Origin: Clostridioides difficile
Lineage (GTDB): Bacteria; Bacillota; Clostridia; Peptostreptococcales; Peptostreptococcaceae
Assembly (NCBI GenBank): GCA_024919175.1
Contig: CP103804.1
Coordinates: 2,790,001-2,854,000 of the forward strand
Direction of reading: 5' to 3'
Length of the DNA stretch: 64,000 bases
The position numbers and the translations under genes were made by a program. The notes under the pieces were generated by a model, which was not told the DNA's origin, searched no databases, and saw only the letters and a list, made by a program, of their open reading frames with translations. Positions 24,836 to 32,615 of this stretch are shown one piece after another (position 1 is the first letter of the stretch; the number at the start of each line of letters is the position of its first letter).

Positions 24836-25663
24836 TTATGCTTTTTCTTTTATAAATGCTCTTACTTTATCCATTGTTGACCATACATCACTATCATATA
24901 TTTTTGTGAATTTTTCTCCTGTAGTCTTGCTCATTTCTTCCATTTTGCTACAAGCACCTCCACCAATAACATACAGATTTTCTGTTTTATATGGCATATA
25001 ATCTTTTATATCCATTACTAAATAGCTTTCACCTTTTCTTTTATAATATAATCCTACTATTTCTGCTGAAACTCTATCATCTCCACTATAAACTATAGTA
25101 TGTTTAATCTTCTTGATATCTTCTCTTTTTATATTATTGTTTAATACACCTTCTACTATTAACTTAGCCATACCCTCATATCCAAGTTTTTCTGCTTTCT
25201 CATAATCATCTCTATTATCACAAAAAAAACTTTCTATTAATATAGATGTAGGTTTTGAACTATTTAAAATATACAATCCTTTATCCAATTTAGCTCCCCT
25301 GTTTTTAAATACCATACCTAATTTATTACATATTCTAGTTGCATATTCTAAGCCTTTATTACTATAATATAACACTTCTGAACCTTTTCCTTGACCATCA
25401 CTTGCATTTAAATGTAATTCTATAAGTAAATCATATTCTCCATTATTAACTCTAGGTATTTTATAAGATTTTTCCTCATTTTTAGAACTAAACTGTTTTT
25501 CAGGGCATACTATTACACTTACTGTATGCCCTTCTTTTCTAAATACATCTGCTAATATTGGTGCTAATAACTTATTATATTGATACTCATTAACTAATCC
25601 ATCAGCAGAAGTACATGCACCATTTTTTAAAATACTGTGTCCTACGGTAATACATATTTTCAT
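24836..25663 (-). CDS. N-acetylmuramoyl-L-alanine amidase, CD27L-like phage endolysin
   Basis: A 275-residue zinc amidase that cuts the muramoyl-alanine bond of peptidoglycan. The Amidase_3 domain covers about 1-175, with zinc and catalytic residues His9 (TVGHS), Glu26 (NEYQYN), His84 (ELHLNASDGQGKGSEV) and Glu144 (ILIESFFCDN). The C-terminal ~90 residues (from HTIVYSGDD) form a wall-binding domain, including NLYVIGGGAC. The sequence closely resembles the C. difficile phage lysin CD27L (recalled). There is no signal peptide, as in phage lysins, and no holin or other phage gene nearby. The start follows AAAGGAGTGAACTGTT. A LytTR-type promoter upstream (26007-26078) reads toward it without an evident terminator between. 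Confidence 0.92.
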   Translation of the reverse strand: MKICITVGHSILKNGACTSADGLVNEYQYNKLLAPILADVFRKEGHTVSVIVCPEKQFSSKNEEKSYKIPRVNNGEYDLLIELHLNASDGQGKGSEVLYYSNKGLEYATRICNKLGMVFKNRGAKLDKGLYILNSSKPTSILIESFFCDNRDDYEKAEKLGYEGMAKLIVEGVLNNNIKREDIKKIKHTIVYSGDDRVSAEIVGLYYKRKGESYLVMDIKDYMPYKTENLYVIGGGACSKMEEMSKTTGEKFTKIYDSDVWSTMDKVRAFIKEKA

Positions 25664-25749
25664 AACAGTTCACTCCTTTAATTAGATTTTATATCATACA
25701 ATCGTACATAAATTATGTTTAAATAAAATATCTTTATTTTTAACCTTAA

Positions 25750-25836
25750 TCATAAAAAATGTCTGTTTAAATATAAAATAACTGTATTATTAGAATATAA
25801 GTTTATTAATACAGGTACTTTATCTACTATATTCAT
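25750..25836 (-). CDS. Candidate small ORF upstream of the amidase
   Basis: A 28-residue frame (MNIVDKVPVLINLYSNNTVI, then LYLNRHFL) with ribosome site AGAGAGAAGGTGCAATAA. It lies between the LytTR-type promoter and the amidase gene on the same strand. Length and lack of a recognised family make it tentative. Confidence 0.3.
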   Translation of the reverse strand: MNIVDKVPVLINLYSNNTVILYLNRHFL

Positions 25837-26006
25837 TTATTGCACCTTCTCTCTATTTGCTTTAAAAAAATTTCAGTATATTTATATTTTCTATATTCAT
25901 GGTTTTAAAAATATGTTTGACTTATATATAAAAATATTAGAAATCTATTCTATTAATTTTTTAAAAACAAATATTGTTGCATTTTTTTATATTTATTTTT
26001 TTTTAT

Positions 26007-26078
26007 AAAATATCATAAATTTTCTTAATATTCAATATATAATGCGTAATTGGTAATTCAAAATGCATAACTAGACAA
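26007..26078 (-). promoter_or_regulatory. LytTR (VirR/AgrA-like) regulated promoter, minus strand
   Basis: Read on the minus strand, boxes CTAGTTATGCA and CCAATTACGCA are 21 bases apart (26044-26078). Eighteen bases after the start of the second box is TTGAAT (26030-26035), then a 17-base spacer and TATTTT (26007-26012). Geometry is identical to the promoters at 24434 and 42975. It reads toward the amidase about 340 bases away. Confidence 0.68.
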
Positions 26079-26315
26079 AAATAGATTTATTTACATCTAA
26101 CTTGATAAATTCTTATATACTTTCATCATAGTAATCTTTATTTAAAAATTTAGAGAATCACTAATTAATCATACTTTCTGATAAATATAACCTCCGTTTT
26201 ATCATTTATATAACTTATAAATACTATGTTTTAATTTTTTTATATTAATATCTATTCATTACATTTTTTAATATAATTTTAGTCATATCAAAAATATTTT
26301 TTAATCTTAAATATA

Positions 26316-26412
26316 TTCACATATTCTTAAAAATTATGTTATAATAAGAATATTGCGATGACAGTTTTAAATTTTTGACAACTGGAGTGTAAAAGCACTC
26401 CTTTTTCTTTTT
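26316..26412 (+). ncRNA. Candidate short RNA with terminator
   Basis: TTCACA (26316) and TATAAT (26340-26345) are 18 bases apart. About 40 bases later a hairpin GGAGTG/CACTCC (26384-26401) is followed by TTTTTCTTTTTT. No open frame fills the interval, so a ~60-base RNA starting near 26352 is plausible. Confidence 0.4.
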
Positions 26413-26496
26413 TACTAATTATAATAAATATTTATTTAATATTAATGTTCTATTATATAAAGTAAACATAAATAATATAAATTTGTTATATGTACA

Positions 26497-26571
26497 TTTT
26501 GCATTAATGCAAAAATGAATTTCATATATATTTCTCACAATAGGAGTGCTATGGCACTCTTTTTTGTTTTT
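26497..26571 (+). terminator. Second hairpin terminator with an upstream 18-base palindrome
   Basis: TTTTGCATTAATGCAAAA (26497-26514) is a perfect palindrome. Downstream, GAGTGC and GCACTC (26544-26559) form a hairpin with TTTTTTG, nearly the same sequence as the terminator at 26384. A second short RNA may end here. The rest of 25837-26900 is AT-rich with no gene visible. Confidence 0.5.
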
Positions 26572-26900
26572 ATAATTATGGTAAACATTCAGGTATCATG
26601 TAATAAAGCTTCTTTTTTCAATCCTATATAAGAATCAATTATTAAGATAAATACTATCTTTTTTATCTTAATATTATCGAAATCAACACAGAATAAATCC
26701 AATATATCTTTTTAACATAAAAATCTTTTTTTTAATATCATTATCAAAATTGTAGGTATTCTCCTAAAAGATTCTAATCAAATTTAGTATCCTAAGTTAT
26801 TTTACAAAACCAAATTAATTTGATTTAAGAATAATTTAATTAAATATGTAAACATTGTACTAATATAGAAAACATAGAAATCTATATTATTACTAGATTA

Positions 26901-26958
26901 TTGACAAAATTAAAAATAAGACATATAATAACATTGTAAATTAAATTAACAGTGTTAA
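26901..26958 (+). promoter_or_regulatory. Promoter and TetR-type operator of the flavin-protein operon
   Basis: TTGACA (26901) and TATAAT (26924) are separated by 17 bases, a consensus promoter. AACATTGT and ACAGTGTT (about 26931-26957) form an imperfect inverted repeat over the start point, a likely operator for the TetR protein that follows. Confidence 0.7.
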
Positions 26959-26975
26959 GTTAAAGGGGTGGTTAT

Positions 26976-27605
26976 ATGAGTATCAAAGAAAGACGCAAAA
27001 ATGAAAAAATAGAAATGAAGAAAAAAATTATGGATGCTGCCATTGAAATTATCAATCAAGAAGGATATGAAAATTTATCAATTAGAAAGATTGCTACAAA
27101 AATAGAATATTCTCCAACCACTATTTATCTTTATTATAAAGATAAGGCAGAGATTATTAGTGATATGGCTAATGAACTTTATAGTAAAATAGAAAATCAT
27201 TCTATTACTGTTATGAATAAGTATTCATCATTTTCAGTAGATAAACAAATCAGAGAAATTATGCTTGCTTTTATCAAAATTCTTTCTAGCAATCCAGAAA
27301 TGACAAAAGCAATAATGTATAGTGGAATGAACACTATATTTGCATCTCAAAGTACTGCGAGTACACCTACTAATAATGGTATAGAGATACTTGATGAACT
27401 TCTTGCTACTGGAATTAAGCAAAAAATATTTAAACCAAATATAGATAATGCTTCTTGGATGCTTATAAGTGCATTATTAGGCTTTGTTTTATGTACAGTT
27501 GAAAATCAATTATATTCTTTACATAACTTCCCACAATTTATAGATAATTTCGTGGATATTTTACTTGGAGGAATTTACGATGAGCATTCACAGCAAAAAT
27601 CTTAA
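26976..27605 (+). CDS. TetR/AcrR-family transcriptional regulator
   Basis: A 209-residue regulator. The N-terminal TetR helix-turn-helix is clear: AAIEIINQEGYENLSIRKIA, then TKIEYSPTTIYLYYKDKAEI. The C-terminal ligand domain (about 80-209) has a TetR_C-like pattern including MTKAIMYSG. It is the first gene of an operon with an FMN-binding protein and a flavodoxin-like protein and probably represses its own operon through the inverted repeat at its promoter. The start follows AAAGGGGTGGTTAT. Inducer unknown. Confidence 0.92.
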   Translation: MSIKERRKNEKIEMKKKIMDAAIEIINQEGYENLSIRKIATKIEYSPTTIYLYYKDKAEIISDMANELYSKIENHSITVMNKYSSFSVDKQIREIMLAFIKILSSNPEMTKAIMYSGMNTIFASQSTASTPTNNGIEILDELLATGIKQKIFKPNIDNASWMLISALLGFVLCTVENQLYSLHNFPQFIDNFVDILLGGIYDEHSQQKS

Positions 27606-27993
27606 TAAGAAAAATAAATTTTTAAGTGTGTTAAAAGTATTAACAGTTTTATTTCTTATATTTATAGTTATTATTATTGTAGTTGCAGTTAATTTGAAAC
27701 CTGAGAAATTAGTAGTACAAAATATAAATCCTACTAAAATAAAAAATGGTACTTACCTTGGAAGTGCTGATAATGGTCTAGTAAAAGCTACTGTATCTGT
27801 CAAAGTTAACAATGGAGTAATAAAAGATATTGATATATTGAAACATGATACTCTTTTAGGCAAGCCAGCTGAAAAGATTGTAAATAATATTATTAAGCAA
27901 CAGTCTTTAGAAGTGGATGCTATAACTTCCGCAACTTACAGCAGTGATACTATACGAAAGGCTGTAGAAAATGCTTTACAAAAAGGAGAGTAA
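27580..27993 (+). CDS. Membrane-anchored FMN-binding domain protein
   Basis: A 137-residue protein with one N-terminal membrane anchor (about 20-42) and an extracytoplasmic FMN_bind domain. The motif DAITSATYSS near residues 113-122 corresponds to the S(T)GAT-type site where FMN is attached to threonine by a flavin transferase in RnfG/NqrC-like proteins. The start at 27580 follows GGAGGAATTTACG and overlaps the end of the TetR gene by 26 bases; a TTG upstream overlaps the ribosome site. It probably carries electrons at the outer membrane face, with the adjacent flavodoxin as a possible partner (inference). Confidence 0.88.
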   Translation: MSIHSKNLNKKNKFLSVLKVLTVLFLIFIVIIIVVAVNLKPEKLVVQNINPTKIKNGTYLGSADNGLVKATVSVKVNNGVIKDIDILKHDTLLGKPAEKIVNNIIKQQSLEVDAITSATYSSDTIRKAVENALQKGE

Positions 27994-27996
27994 AAT

Positions 27997-28473
27997 ATGA
28001 ATACTATTATTATATATTCAAGCAAATATGGTTGTACCGCAGACTGTGCAAATATATTAAAAAGTAAACTATCAAATAATGTGATTCTTGTTGATATTAA
28101 GGATAAGAATAGTAAAATTGAATTATCAAAATTTGATACCATTATTATTGGAAGTTCAATATATGTGGGTTCAGTTTCAAAAGAAATTCGTACATTCTGT
28201 AATGATAATATAGAGTTGTTAAACAAAAAGAAGGTTGGAATTTTTCTTTGTTGTGCATTCTCTGAACAAACGGATAAATATCTATCAAGCAATTTCCCAT
28301 CATCATTATTAAAGAGTGCAAAATCAATAAGTGTATTTGGTGGTGAAGCTAGATTAGAGAAAATGAAATTTTTTGACAAATTGATTATGAAATCAGTTAC
28401 AAAAAATGATTACAATAGTTTGAAAATATCGCAGGATAATATAGATAATTTTTCAAGAAATTTTAGTGACTAA
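27997..28473 (+). CDS. Flavodoxin-like protein
   Basis: A 158-residue flavodoxin-fold protein. The phosphate-binding loop is YSSKYGCTADCA (8-19), and IIIGSSIYVGSVSKEIRTF gives the second FMN loop. The family resembles the HemG-like/flavodoxin_5 group, with LCCAFSEQTDKYL in place of the third loop. It starts 3 bases after the FMN-binding gene, behind AAAAGGAGAGTAAA. The operon would thus pair a cytoplasmic and an external flavin carrier under one TetR repressor. Substrates are unknown. Confidence 0.87.
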   Translation: MNTIIIYSSKYGCTADCANILKSKLSNNVILVDIKDKNSKIELSKFDTIIIGSSIYVGSVSKEIRTFCNDNIELLNKKKVGIFLCCAFSEQTDKYLSSNFPSSLLKSAKSISVFGGEARLEKMKFFDKLIMKSVTKNDYNSLKISQDNIDNFSRNFSD

Positions 28474-28722
28474 AATAAAAAAGTGACTAAAATAAAAATA
28501 AGCTACACTCTTCGTTGACAAACCCATCTACTCCTGCCCAGTGTCAAAGAGGTCAAAAGTCATATAACGCCTTGCCATATATTTTTTTGCATTTCGTTAC
28601 ATAACTTTCCCTTATATAACTTTTGATATAAAATATAATAGGGTACACAATATATTTTCACACTTAAACTTGAACGTTATAAAACAAAAACTATTATATT
28701 TACCACATTGGAGATGATACTT

Positions 28723-29322
28723 ATGAAAAAAGTTAAAATCAGACTGGCAAAGGAAACAGATGCGGAAGAAGTATTAGAAATATATACACCATATATTACT
28801 AATACAGCAATTACTTTTGAATATGATATACCAAATATTAGTGATTTTAAAAATAGAATAAAAACAATTTGTTCAAAATATCCATATCTAGTCTGTTTAA
28901 TTGATGAAAAAATTGTTGGATATGCTTATGCTCATGAACATAATGAAAGAACTGCTTATCAATGGAATGCTGGATTATCAATTTATGTTGACGAAAAATT
29001 TGTCAGTTGTAAAATAGGCATAGCTCTTTATAATTCAATAATAGATATATTAAAATTACAAAATATTCAAAACCTATATGTTAGCATTACATCACCTAAT
29101 ATTAAAAGTGAAAGACTTCATCAACATTTTGGTTTCAAACTATGTGGAATTTATCATAATACAGGATATAAGTTTGGTAGTTGGCATGATGTTATGTTAT
29201 TTGAAAAATATATAGGTACTCATCCTATAAAACCAGACTACATAAAAACAATTGAACAAATTGATTCAAAGAAAATCTCTCCTATTTTAGACAAAAACAG
29301 TCTTCTTGTTAAATTACTTTAA
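28723..29322 (+). CDS. GNAT-family N-acetyltransferase (phosphinothricin-acetyltransferase-like)
   Basis: A 199-residue acetyltransferase. The N-terminus (KIRLAKETDAEEVLEIYTPY followed by ITNTAITFEY) and YAYAHEHNERTAYQWNAGLS IYV are typical of the Pat/YncA branch, which acetylates amino groups of small molecules such as phosphinothricin or methionine analogues. The acetyl-CoA loop normally reading R-x-x-G-x-G is modified here (SCKIGIALY). The C-terminal extension of about 35 residues is unusual. The ATG at 28723 follows GGAGATGATACTT. Actual substrate cannot be told. Confidence 0.85.
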   Translation: MKKVKIRLAKETDAEEVLEIYTPYITNTAITFEYDIPNISDFKNRIKTICSKYPYLVCLIDEKIVGYAYAHEHNERTAYQWNAGLSIYVDEKFVSCKIGIALYNSIIDILKLQNIQNLYVSITSPNIKSERLHQHFGFKLCGIYHNTGYKFGSWHDVMLFEKYIGTHPIKPDYIKTIEQIDSKKISPILDKNSLLVKLL

Positions 29323-29350
29323 AACACAAACTTTGAATAAACTAAAATAA

Positions 29351-29405
29351 AAATAAGAAAGTAACTTTAAAATAATCATTTTAAAGTTACTTTCTTATTT
29401 TTTAT
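29351..29405. terminator. Terminator after the acetyltransferase gene
   Basis: Perfect 23-base arms (29351-29373 and 29378-29400) around AATC, followed by TTTTTATT. The core is AGAAAGTAACTTTAAAAT. Confidence 0.87.
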
Positions 29406-29514
29406 TAAATTTTTATAATAATAGTCATATTAACGTAAATACTATAAAAAGAGTTTAACTTTATTTATTTAGTGAAATTAAATCAAAATAGAAAAAATGG
29501 AAGGAGAATAATTG

Positions 29515-30180
29515 ATGATAAAACTAATTGGTATATTAATAGTTGTGATTGGATTTATACTTAAAGTTGATACATTATTTACTGTACTATTAGCAGGAAT
29601 AGCAACAGGACTTGTAGCAGGATTGGATTTTAATCAAATCTTTACAATCCTAGGAGATTCTTTTGTCTCAAATAGAGGGGTGTCATTGTTTATACTAACA
29701 CTACCTGTAATTGGTGTTTTGGAAAGATATGGATTAAAACAAAGAGCAGTTTCTTTAATAGAAAAATTACAAAGACTTACAACAGGAAAAGTACTGAGCA
29801 TATATATGTTTGCTAGACAAATAGCTGGAGCCTTATCAATAAGAATGAGCGGACATCCTCAATTTGTAAGACCACTTGTTAACCCTATGGCACAAGCTGC
29901 TGGATTAAGCAACAGTGATGAATTAAAAGAATCAGACGAAGAAGCTATAAAAGCATTGTCTGCGGCATCAGAAAACTATGGTAATTTCTATGGTCAAAAC
30001 TTGTTTGCAGGTAGTAGTGGAGTTTTACTTATAGCATCTACTCTTACTCAATTTGGATATAATGTAACTGGAATTGAGATTGTAAAAGCTAATATCATTA
30101 TGGCCATAATAGCATTTATAGCTGCCACAATCCAATTTACTCTATATGATAAAAAATTAAATAAAAGTCATAAGAGATAG
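29515..30180 (+). CDS. DUF969 membrane protein, subunit of a putative 5-oxoproline transporter
   Basis: A 221-residue membrane protein with about five hydrophobic segments. It carries the DUF969 hallmarks TLPVIGVLERYGLKQRA, IYMFARQIAGALSIRMSGHP and ENYGNFYGQNLFAGSSGVLL. It is always paired with DUF979, here the next gene, and often with pyroglutamyl peptidase. This suggests the pair moves pyroglutamate (5-oxoproline) or its peptides (inference from neighbourhood). The ATG at 29515 follows AAGGAGAATAATTG. Confidence 0.87.
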   Translation: MIKLIGILIVVIGFILKVDTLFTVLLAGIATGLVAGLDFNQIFTILGDSFVSNRGVSLFILTLPVIGVLERYGLKQRAVSLIEKLQRLTTGKVLSIYMFARQIAGALSIRMSGHPQFVRPLVNPMAQAAGLSNSDELKESDEEAIKALSAASENYGNFYGQNLFAGSSGVLLIASTLTQFGYNVTGIEIVKANIIMAIIAFIAATIQFTLYDKKLNKSHKR

Positions 30181-30201
30181 ATTTATTTAGGAGGTATAAA
30201 A

Positions 30202-31134
30202 ATGCAAAATTTTATAAACATATCATTGGAAATTTTTTATGCATTAATGGGATTTTTAATGATTGTCATAGCATATAGGTCTTTTACTACGATAGACAAT
30301 AATAAAAGATACGGTACATCATTATTTTGGATACTAATATCATTACCATTTATATTTGGAAGATTAATTCCAGCTAATATAATAGGAATCATACTAATAT
30401 TATCTAGTTTATTAACACTTACTAAACAAGTTGTATTTGCAAAATACGAAGAACCAAATGAAAATTTCGGAAAAGAACAGGCAGACAAACTTAAAAATAA
30501 AATATTCATACCATCACTAATATTAGCTTTTGCTGCAGTAATTGTAGCTATGAGTCTTTCTAATTTCGATAATTCTTCACAATTTGCAATAGGTGTAGGT
30601 TCAATAATTGCATTAATATCTGCTCTTATAATAACCAAATCAAAACCATCTACCTCAGTTCATGATGGTTCAAGATTACTTCAACAAATGGGACCCGCTA
30701 GTATGCTACCACAACTTTTAGTTGCATTAGGTGCTTTGTTTACTCAAGCTGGAGTTGGCGAAGTTATCTCAGGTATGATATCAGGAGTAGTTCCTACTGA
30801 CAATAGATTATTTGGTGTTATAGCTTATGTATTGGGTATGGTTATATTTACTATGATAATGGGAAATGCATTTGCTGCATTTTCAGTCATAACGGCAGGA
30901 ATTGGAATTCCTTTTGTATTGTCTCAAGGTGGAAATCCTGCTATAATTGGAGCATTAGCATTAACAGCAGGATATTGTGGAACTCTACTTACTCCAATGG
31001 CAGCTAATTTTAATATAGTTCCAGCAGCTTTACTTGAATGTAAAAATGATTATGTTGTTATAAAGTATCAAGCACCAGTTGCTTTAATACTAATTGTAGC
31101 ACACATATTAGTAATGTATTTTTTAGGATTTTAA
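30202..31134 (+). CDS. DUF979 membrane protein, partner subunit
   Basis: A 310-residue membrane protein with about eight to nine helices. Family segments include YRSFTTIDNNKRYGTSLFWI, LPQLLVALGALFTQAGVGEV and GNAFAAFSVITAGIGIPFVL. It begins 21 bases after the DUF969 gene behind TTAGGAGGTATAAAA. Together the two are thought to form one permease. The downstream peptidase frees pyroglutamate from peptides, which supports a linked uptake or recycling function (inference). Confidence 0.87.
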   Translation: MQNFINISLEIFYALMGFLMIVIAYRSFTTIDNNKRYGTSLFWILISLPFIFGRLIPANIIGIILILSSLLTLTKQVVFAKYEEPNENFGKEQADKLKNKIFIPSLILAFAAVIVAMSLSNFDNSSQFAIGVGSIIALISALIITKSKPSTSVHDGSRLLQQMGPASMLPQLLVALGALFTQAGVGEVISGMISGVVPTDNRLFGVIAYVLGMVIFTMIMGNAFAAFSVITAGIGIPFVLSQGGNPAIIGALALTAGYCGTLLTPMAANFNIVPAALLECKNDYVVIKYQAPVALILIVAHILVMYFLGF

Positions 31135-31154
31135 TATGAATAGGAGGTAAAATA

Positions 31155-31796
31155 ATGAAAGTTTTATTAACAGGATTTGACCCATTTGGTGGAGAACCAA
31201 TAAATCCCGCTCAAGAAGCTGTTGAAAGGGTCAAAGATAATATAAAAGGCTCAGAAATTATAAAAATAACTATACCAACAGTTATGACAAAATCTGTTGA
31301 AGCAATAGATAAAGCTATTCAAGAACACAATCCTGATATAGTAATATCAGTCGGACAAGCAGGAGGTAGATTTGATATTACTCCTGAGAGAGTTGCTATA
31401 AATGTAGATGACTTTAGAATAAAAGATAACGAAGGAAATCAGGTTATAGACACTGTTATAAAGGAAGATGGTCAACCTGCATATTTTTCAAAATTACCCG
31501 TAAAAGCTATGGTAAAACATATGAATGAAAATAAAATTCCAGCCAGTGTTTCAAATACTGCAGGTACGTTTGTTTGTAATCATGTAATGTATGGAATTCT
31601 CTACATGATAGATAAAAAATATCCTAATATAAGAGGAGGCTTCATACACATACCATATATGACTTCACAAATAATAGAGAAAAAGAATACACCTTTTATG
31701 TCTTTAGAAGAAATAGTTAAAGGTTTGGAATTAGCTATAGAAGCTTGTATAATCTACAAAGATGATATAAAAGAAATTGGTGGCGAAATTTCATAA
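31155..31796 (+). CDS. pcp: Pyrrolidone-carboxylate peptidase (pyroglutamyl peptidase I)
   Basis: A 213-residue cytoplasmic cysteine peptidase that removes N-terminal pyroglutamate. The start MKVLLTGFDPFGGEPINPAQ is diagnostic. The catalytic residues are visible: Glu in PERVAINVDDFRI, Cys in NTAGTFVCNHVMYG and His in GGFIHIPYM. At 213 residues it is full length. It starts 20 bases after the DUF979 gene behind TAGGAGGTAAAATA and ends the operon before a terminator. Confidence 0.96.
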   Translation: MKVLLTGFDPFGGEPINPAQEAVERVKDNIKGSEIIKITIPTVMTKSVEAIDKAIQEHNPDIVISVGQAGGRFDITPERVAINVDDFRIKDNEGNQVIDTVIKEDGQPAYFSKLPVKAMVKHMNENKIPASVSNTAGTFVCNHVMYGILYMIDKKYPNIRGGFIHIPYMTSQIIEKKNTPFMSLEEIVKGLELAIEACIIYKDDIKEIGGEIS

Positions 31797-31850
31797 TAAA
31801 CATCTAAAATAATTTTTTAAATCATAAATGAAAATAGATATTTTTTAAAT

Positions 31851-31902
31851 AAAGACTGTAAGTATATTTGTTTAAATTCAAATTTACCTACAGTCTTTTT
31901 AT
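31851..31902. terminator. Terminator between pcp and the HxlR gene
   Basis: AAAGACTGTA and TACAGTCTTTTT form a hairpin separated by an AT-rich loop. It lies between convergent genes and works for pcp. Confidence 0.75.
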
Positions 31903-31928
31903 AATATGTACAATCTTCAAATGTAAAA

Positions 31929-32261
31929 TTAGATTCTATTCTGTTCTCCCCACTCACACATTGCATCTAAAATCTTAATCAGAGACTTCCCTCTCTCTGA
32001 TAAACTATATTCTACTTTAGGTGGTATTTGAGGATATTCAGTACGAATAATCAAATTATCTGCTTCTAATTCCTTTAATGATAAGCTCAGAGTCTTATAA
32101 GAAATAGTCTTTATATAACGTTTTAGTTCATTATATCTAACAACTTTAAATTCAGCAAGGCAATAAAGAATTACCATCTTGTATTTTCCATTAATAAGTG
32201 AAAGTGTATAACTAAACCCTGTTTCACTTAAATCTGCCTGTGAGATACAATCCATACCCAT
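31929..32261 (-). CDS. HxlR-family transcriptional regulator
   Basis: A 110-residue winged-helix regulator. Family features are TLSLINGKYKMVILYCL (GGKW-type N-helix), RYNELKRYIKTISYKTLSLS, LKELEADNLIIRTEYPQIPP and KVEYSLSERGKSL. HxlR proteins often respond to aldehydes or redox-active compounds. It is divergent from a flavodoxin-fold reductase. The shared intergenic region carries GTTAGTA-N17-TACTTGT, also present at the other HxlR gene of this window. The start follows AAAGGAGAGTGTAGCAC. Confidence 0.92.
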   Translation of the reverse strand: MGMDCISQADLSETGFSYTLSLINGKYKMVILYCLAEFKVVRYNELKRYIKTISYKTLSLSLKELEADNLIIRTEYPQIPPKVEYSLSERGKSLIKILDAMCEWGEQNRI

Positions 32262-32280
32262 GTGCTACACTCTCCTTTAG

Positions 32281-32311
32281 GTTAGTATTGAACAAAAATG
32301 TGCGTACTTGT
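32281..32311. promoter_or_regulatory. Candidate HxlR operator, copy 1
   Basis: GTTAGTA at 32281 and TACTTGT at 32305, with AGTA/TACT as inverted ends. The same two words at exactly the same spacing occur at 43651-43681, also just upstream of an HxlR gene. Confidence 0.55.
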
Positions 32312-32505
32312 ATTTTAACTAATTTATAATAAAATTATAGTGTAAGAACAATTAAAAGTCAATTTGCTATAATACATATAAATTCCACTTAAATACTAGT
32401 GCTTTAGCATATTGTCAAATTTTTAATTCAATTACTCTTCAATTCAAGTTACAAAAAACTTCTAACAAATGTAGTTTCATATCGCTGATAAATTTAATAA
32501 TAGGA

Positions 32506-32601
32506 GGTGTTTTAAATGGAGGTCCAAGAACAAATGGAGATACATCTGTACTTATAGATTCATTTGTATCCGGTGCAGAAGAATCTAAAAATAAAGTTTA
32601 A
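32506..32601 (+). pseudogene. Internal remnant of an NADPH-dependent FMN reductase-type gene
   Basis: Thirty-one codons read GVLNGGPRTNGDTSVLIDSF followed by VSGAEESKNKV and a stop. This matches the first helix-loop of flavodoxin-fold reductases (V-L-NGSPR-NGNTS-LI-AF--GAEE-G--V). Neither the first strand nor the remaining ~150 residues are present. It ends where the intact reductase gene begins, so a former paralogue was largely deleted. Confidence 0.65.
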
Positions 32602-32615
32602 TGGAGGAATTTCTA

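Noticed and set aside
28490..28620. Slightly GC-richer stretch with TTGACA/TGTCAA words after the flavodoxin gene
   Set aside because: No frame, hairpin or known element could be supported; probably decayed sequence.
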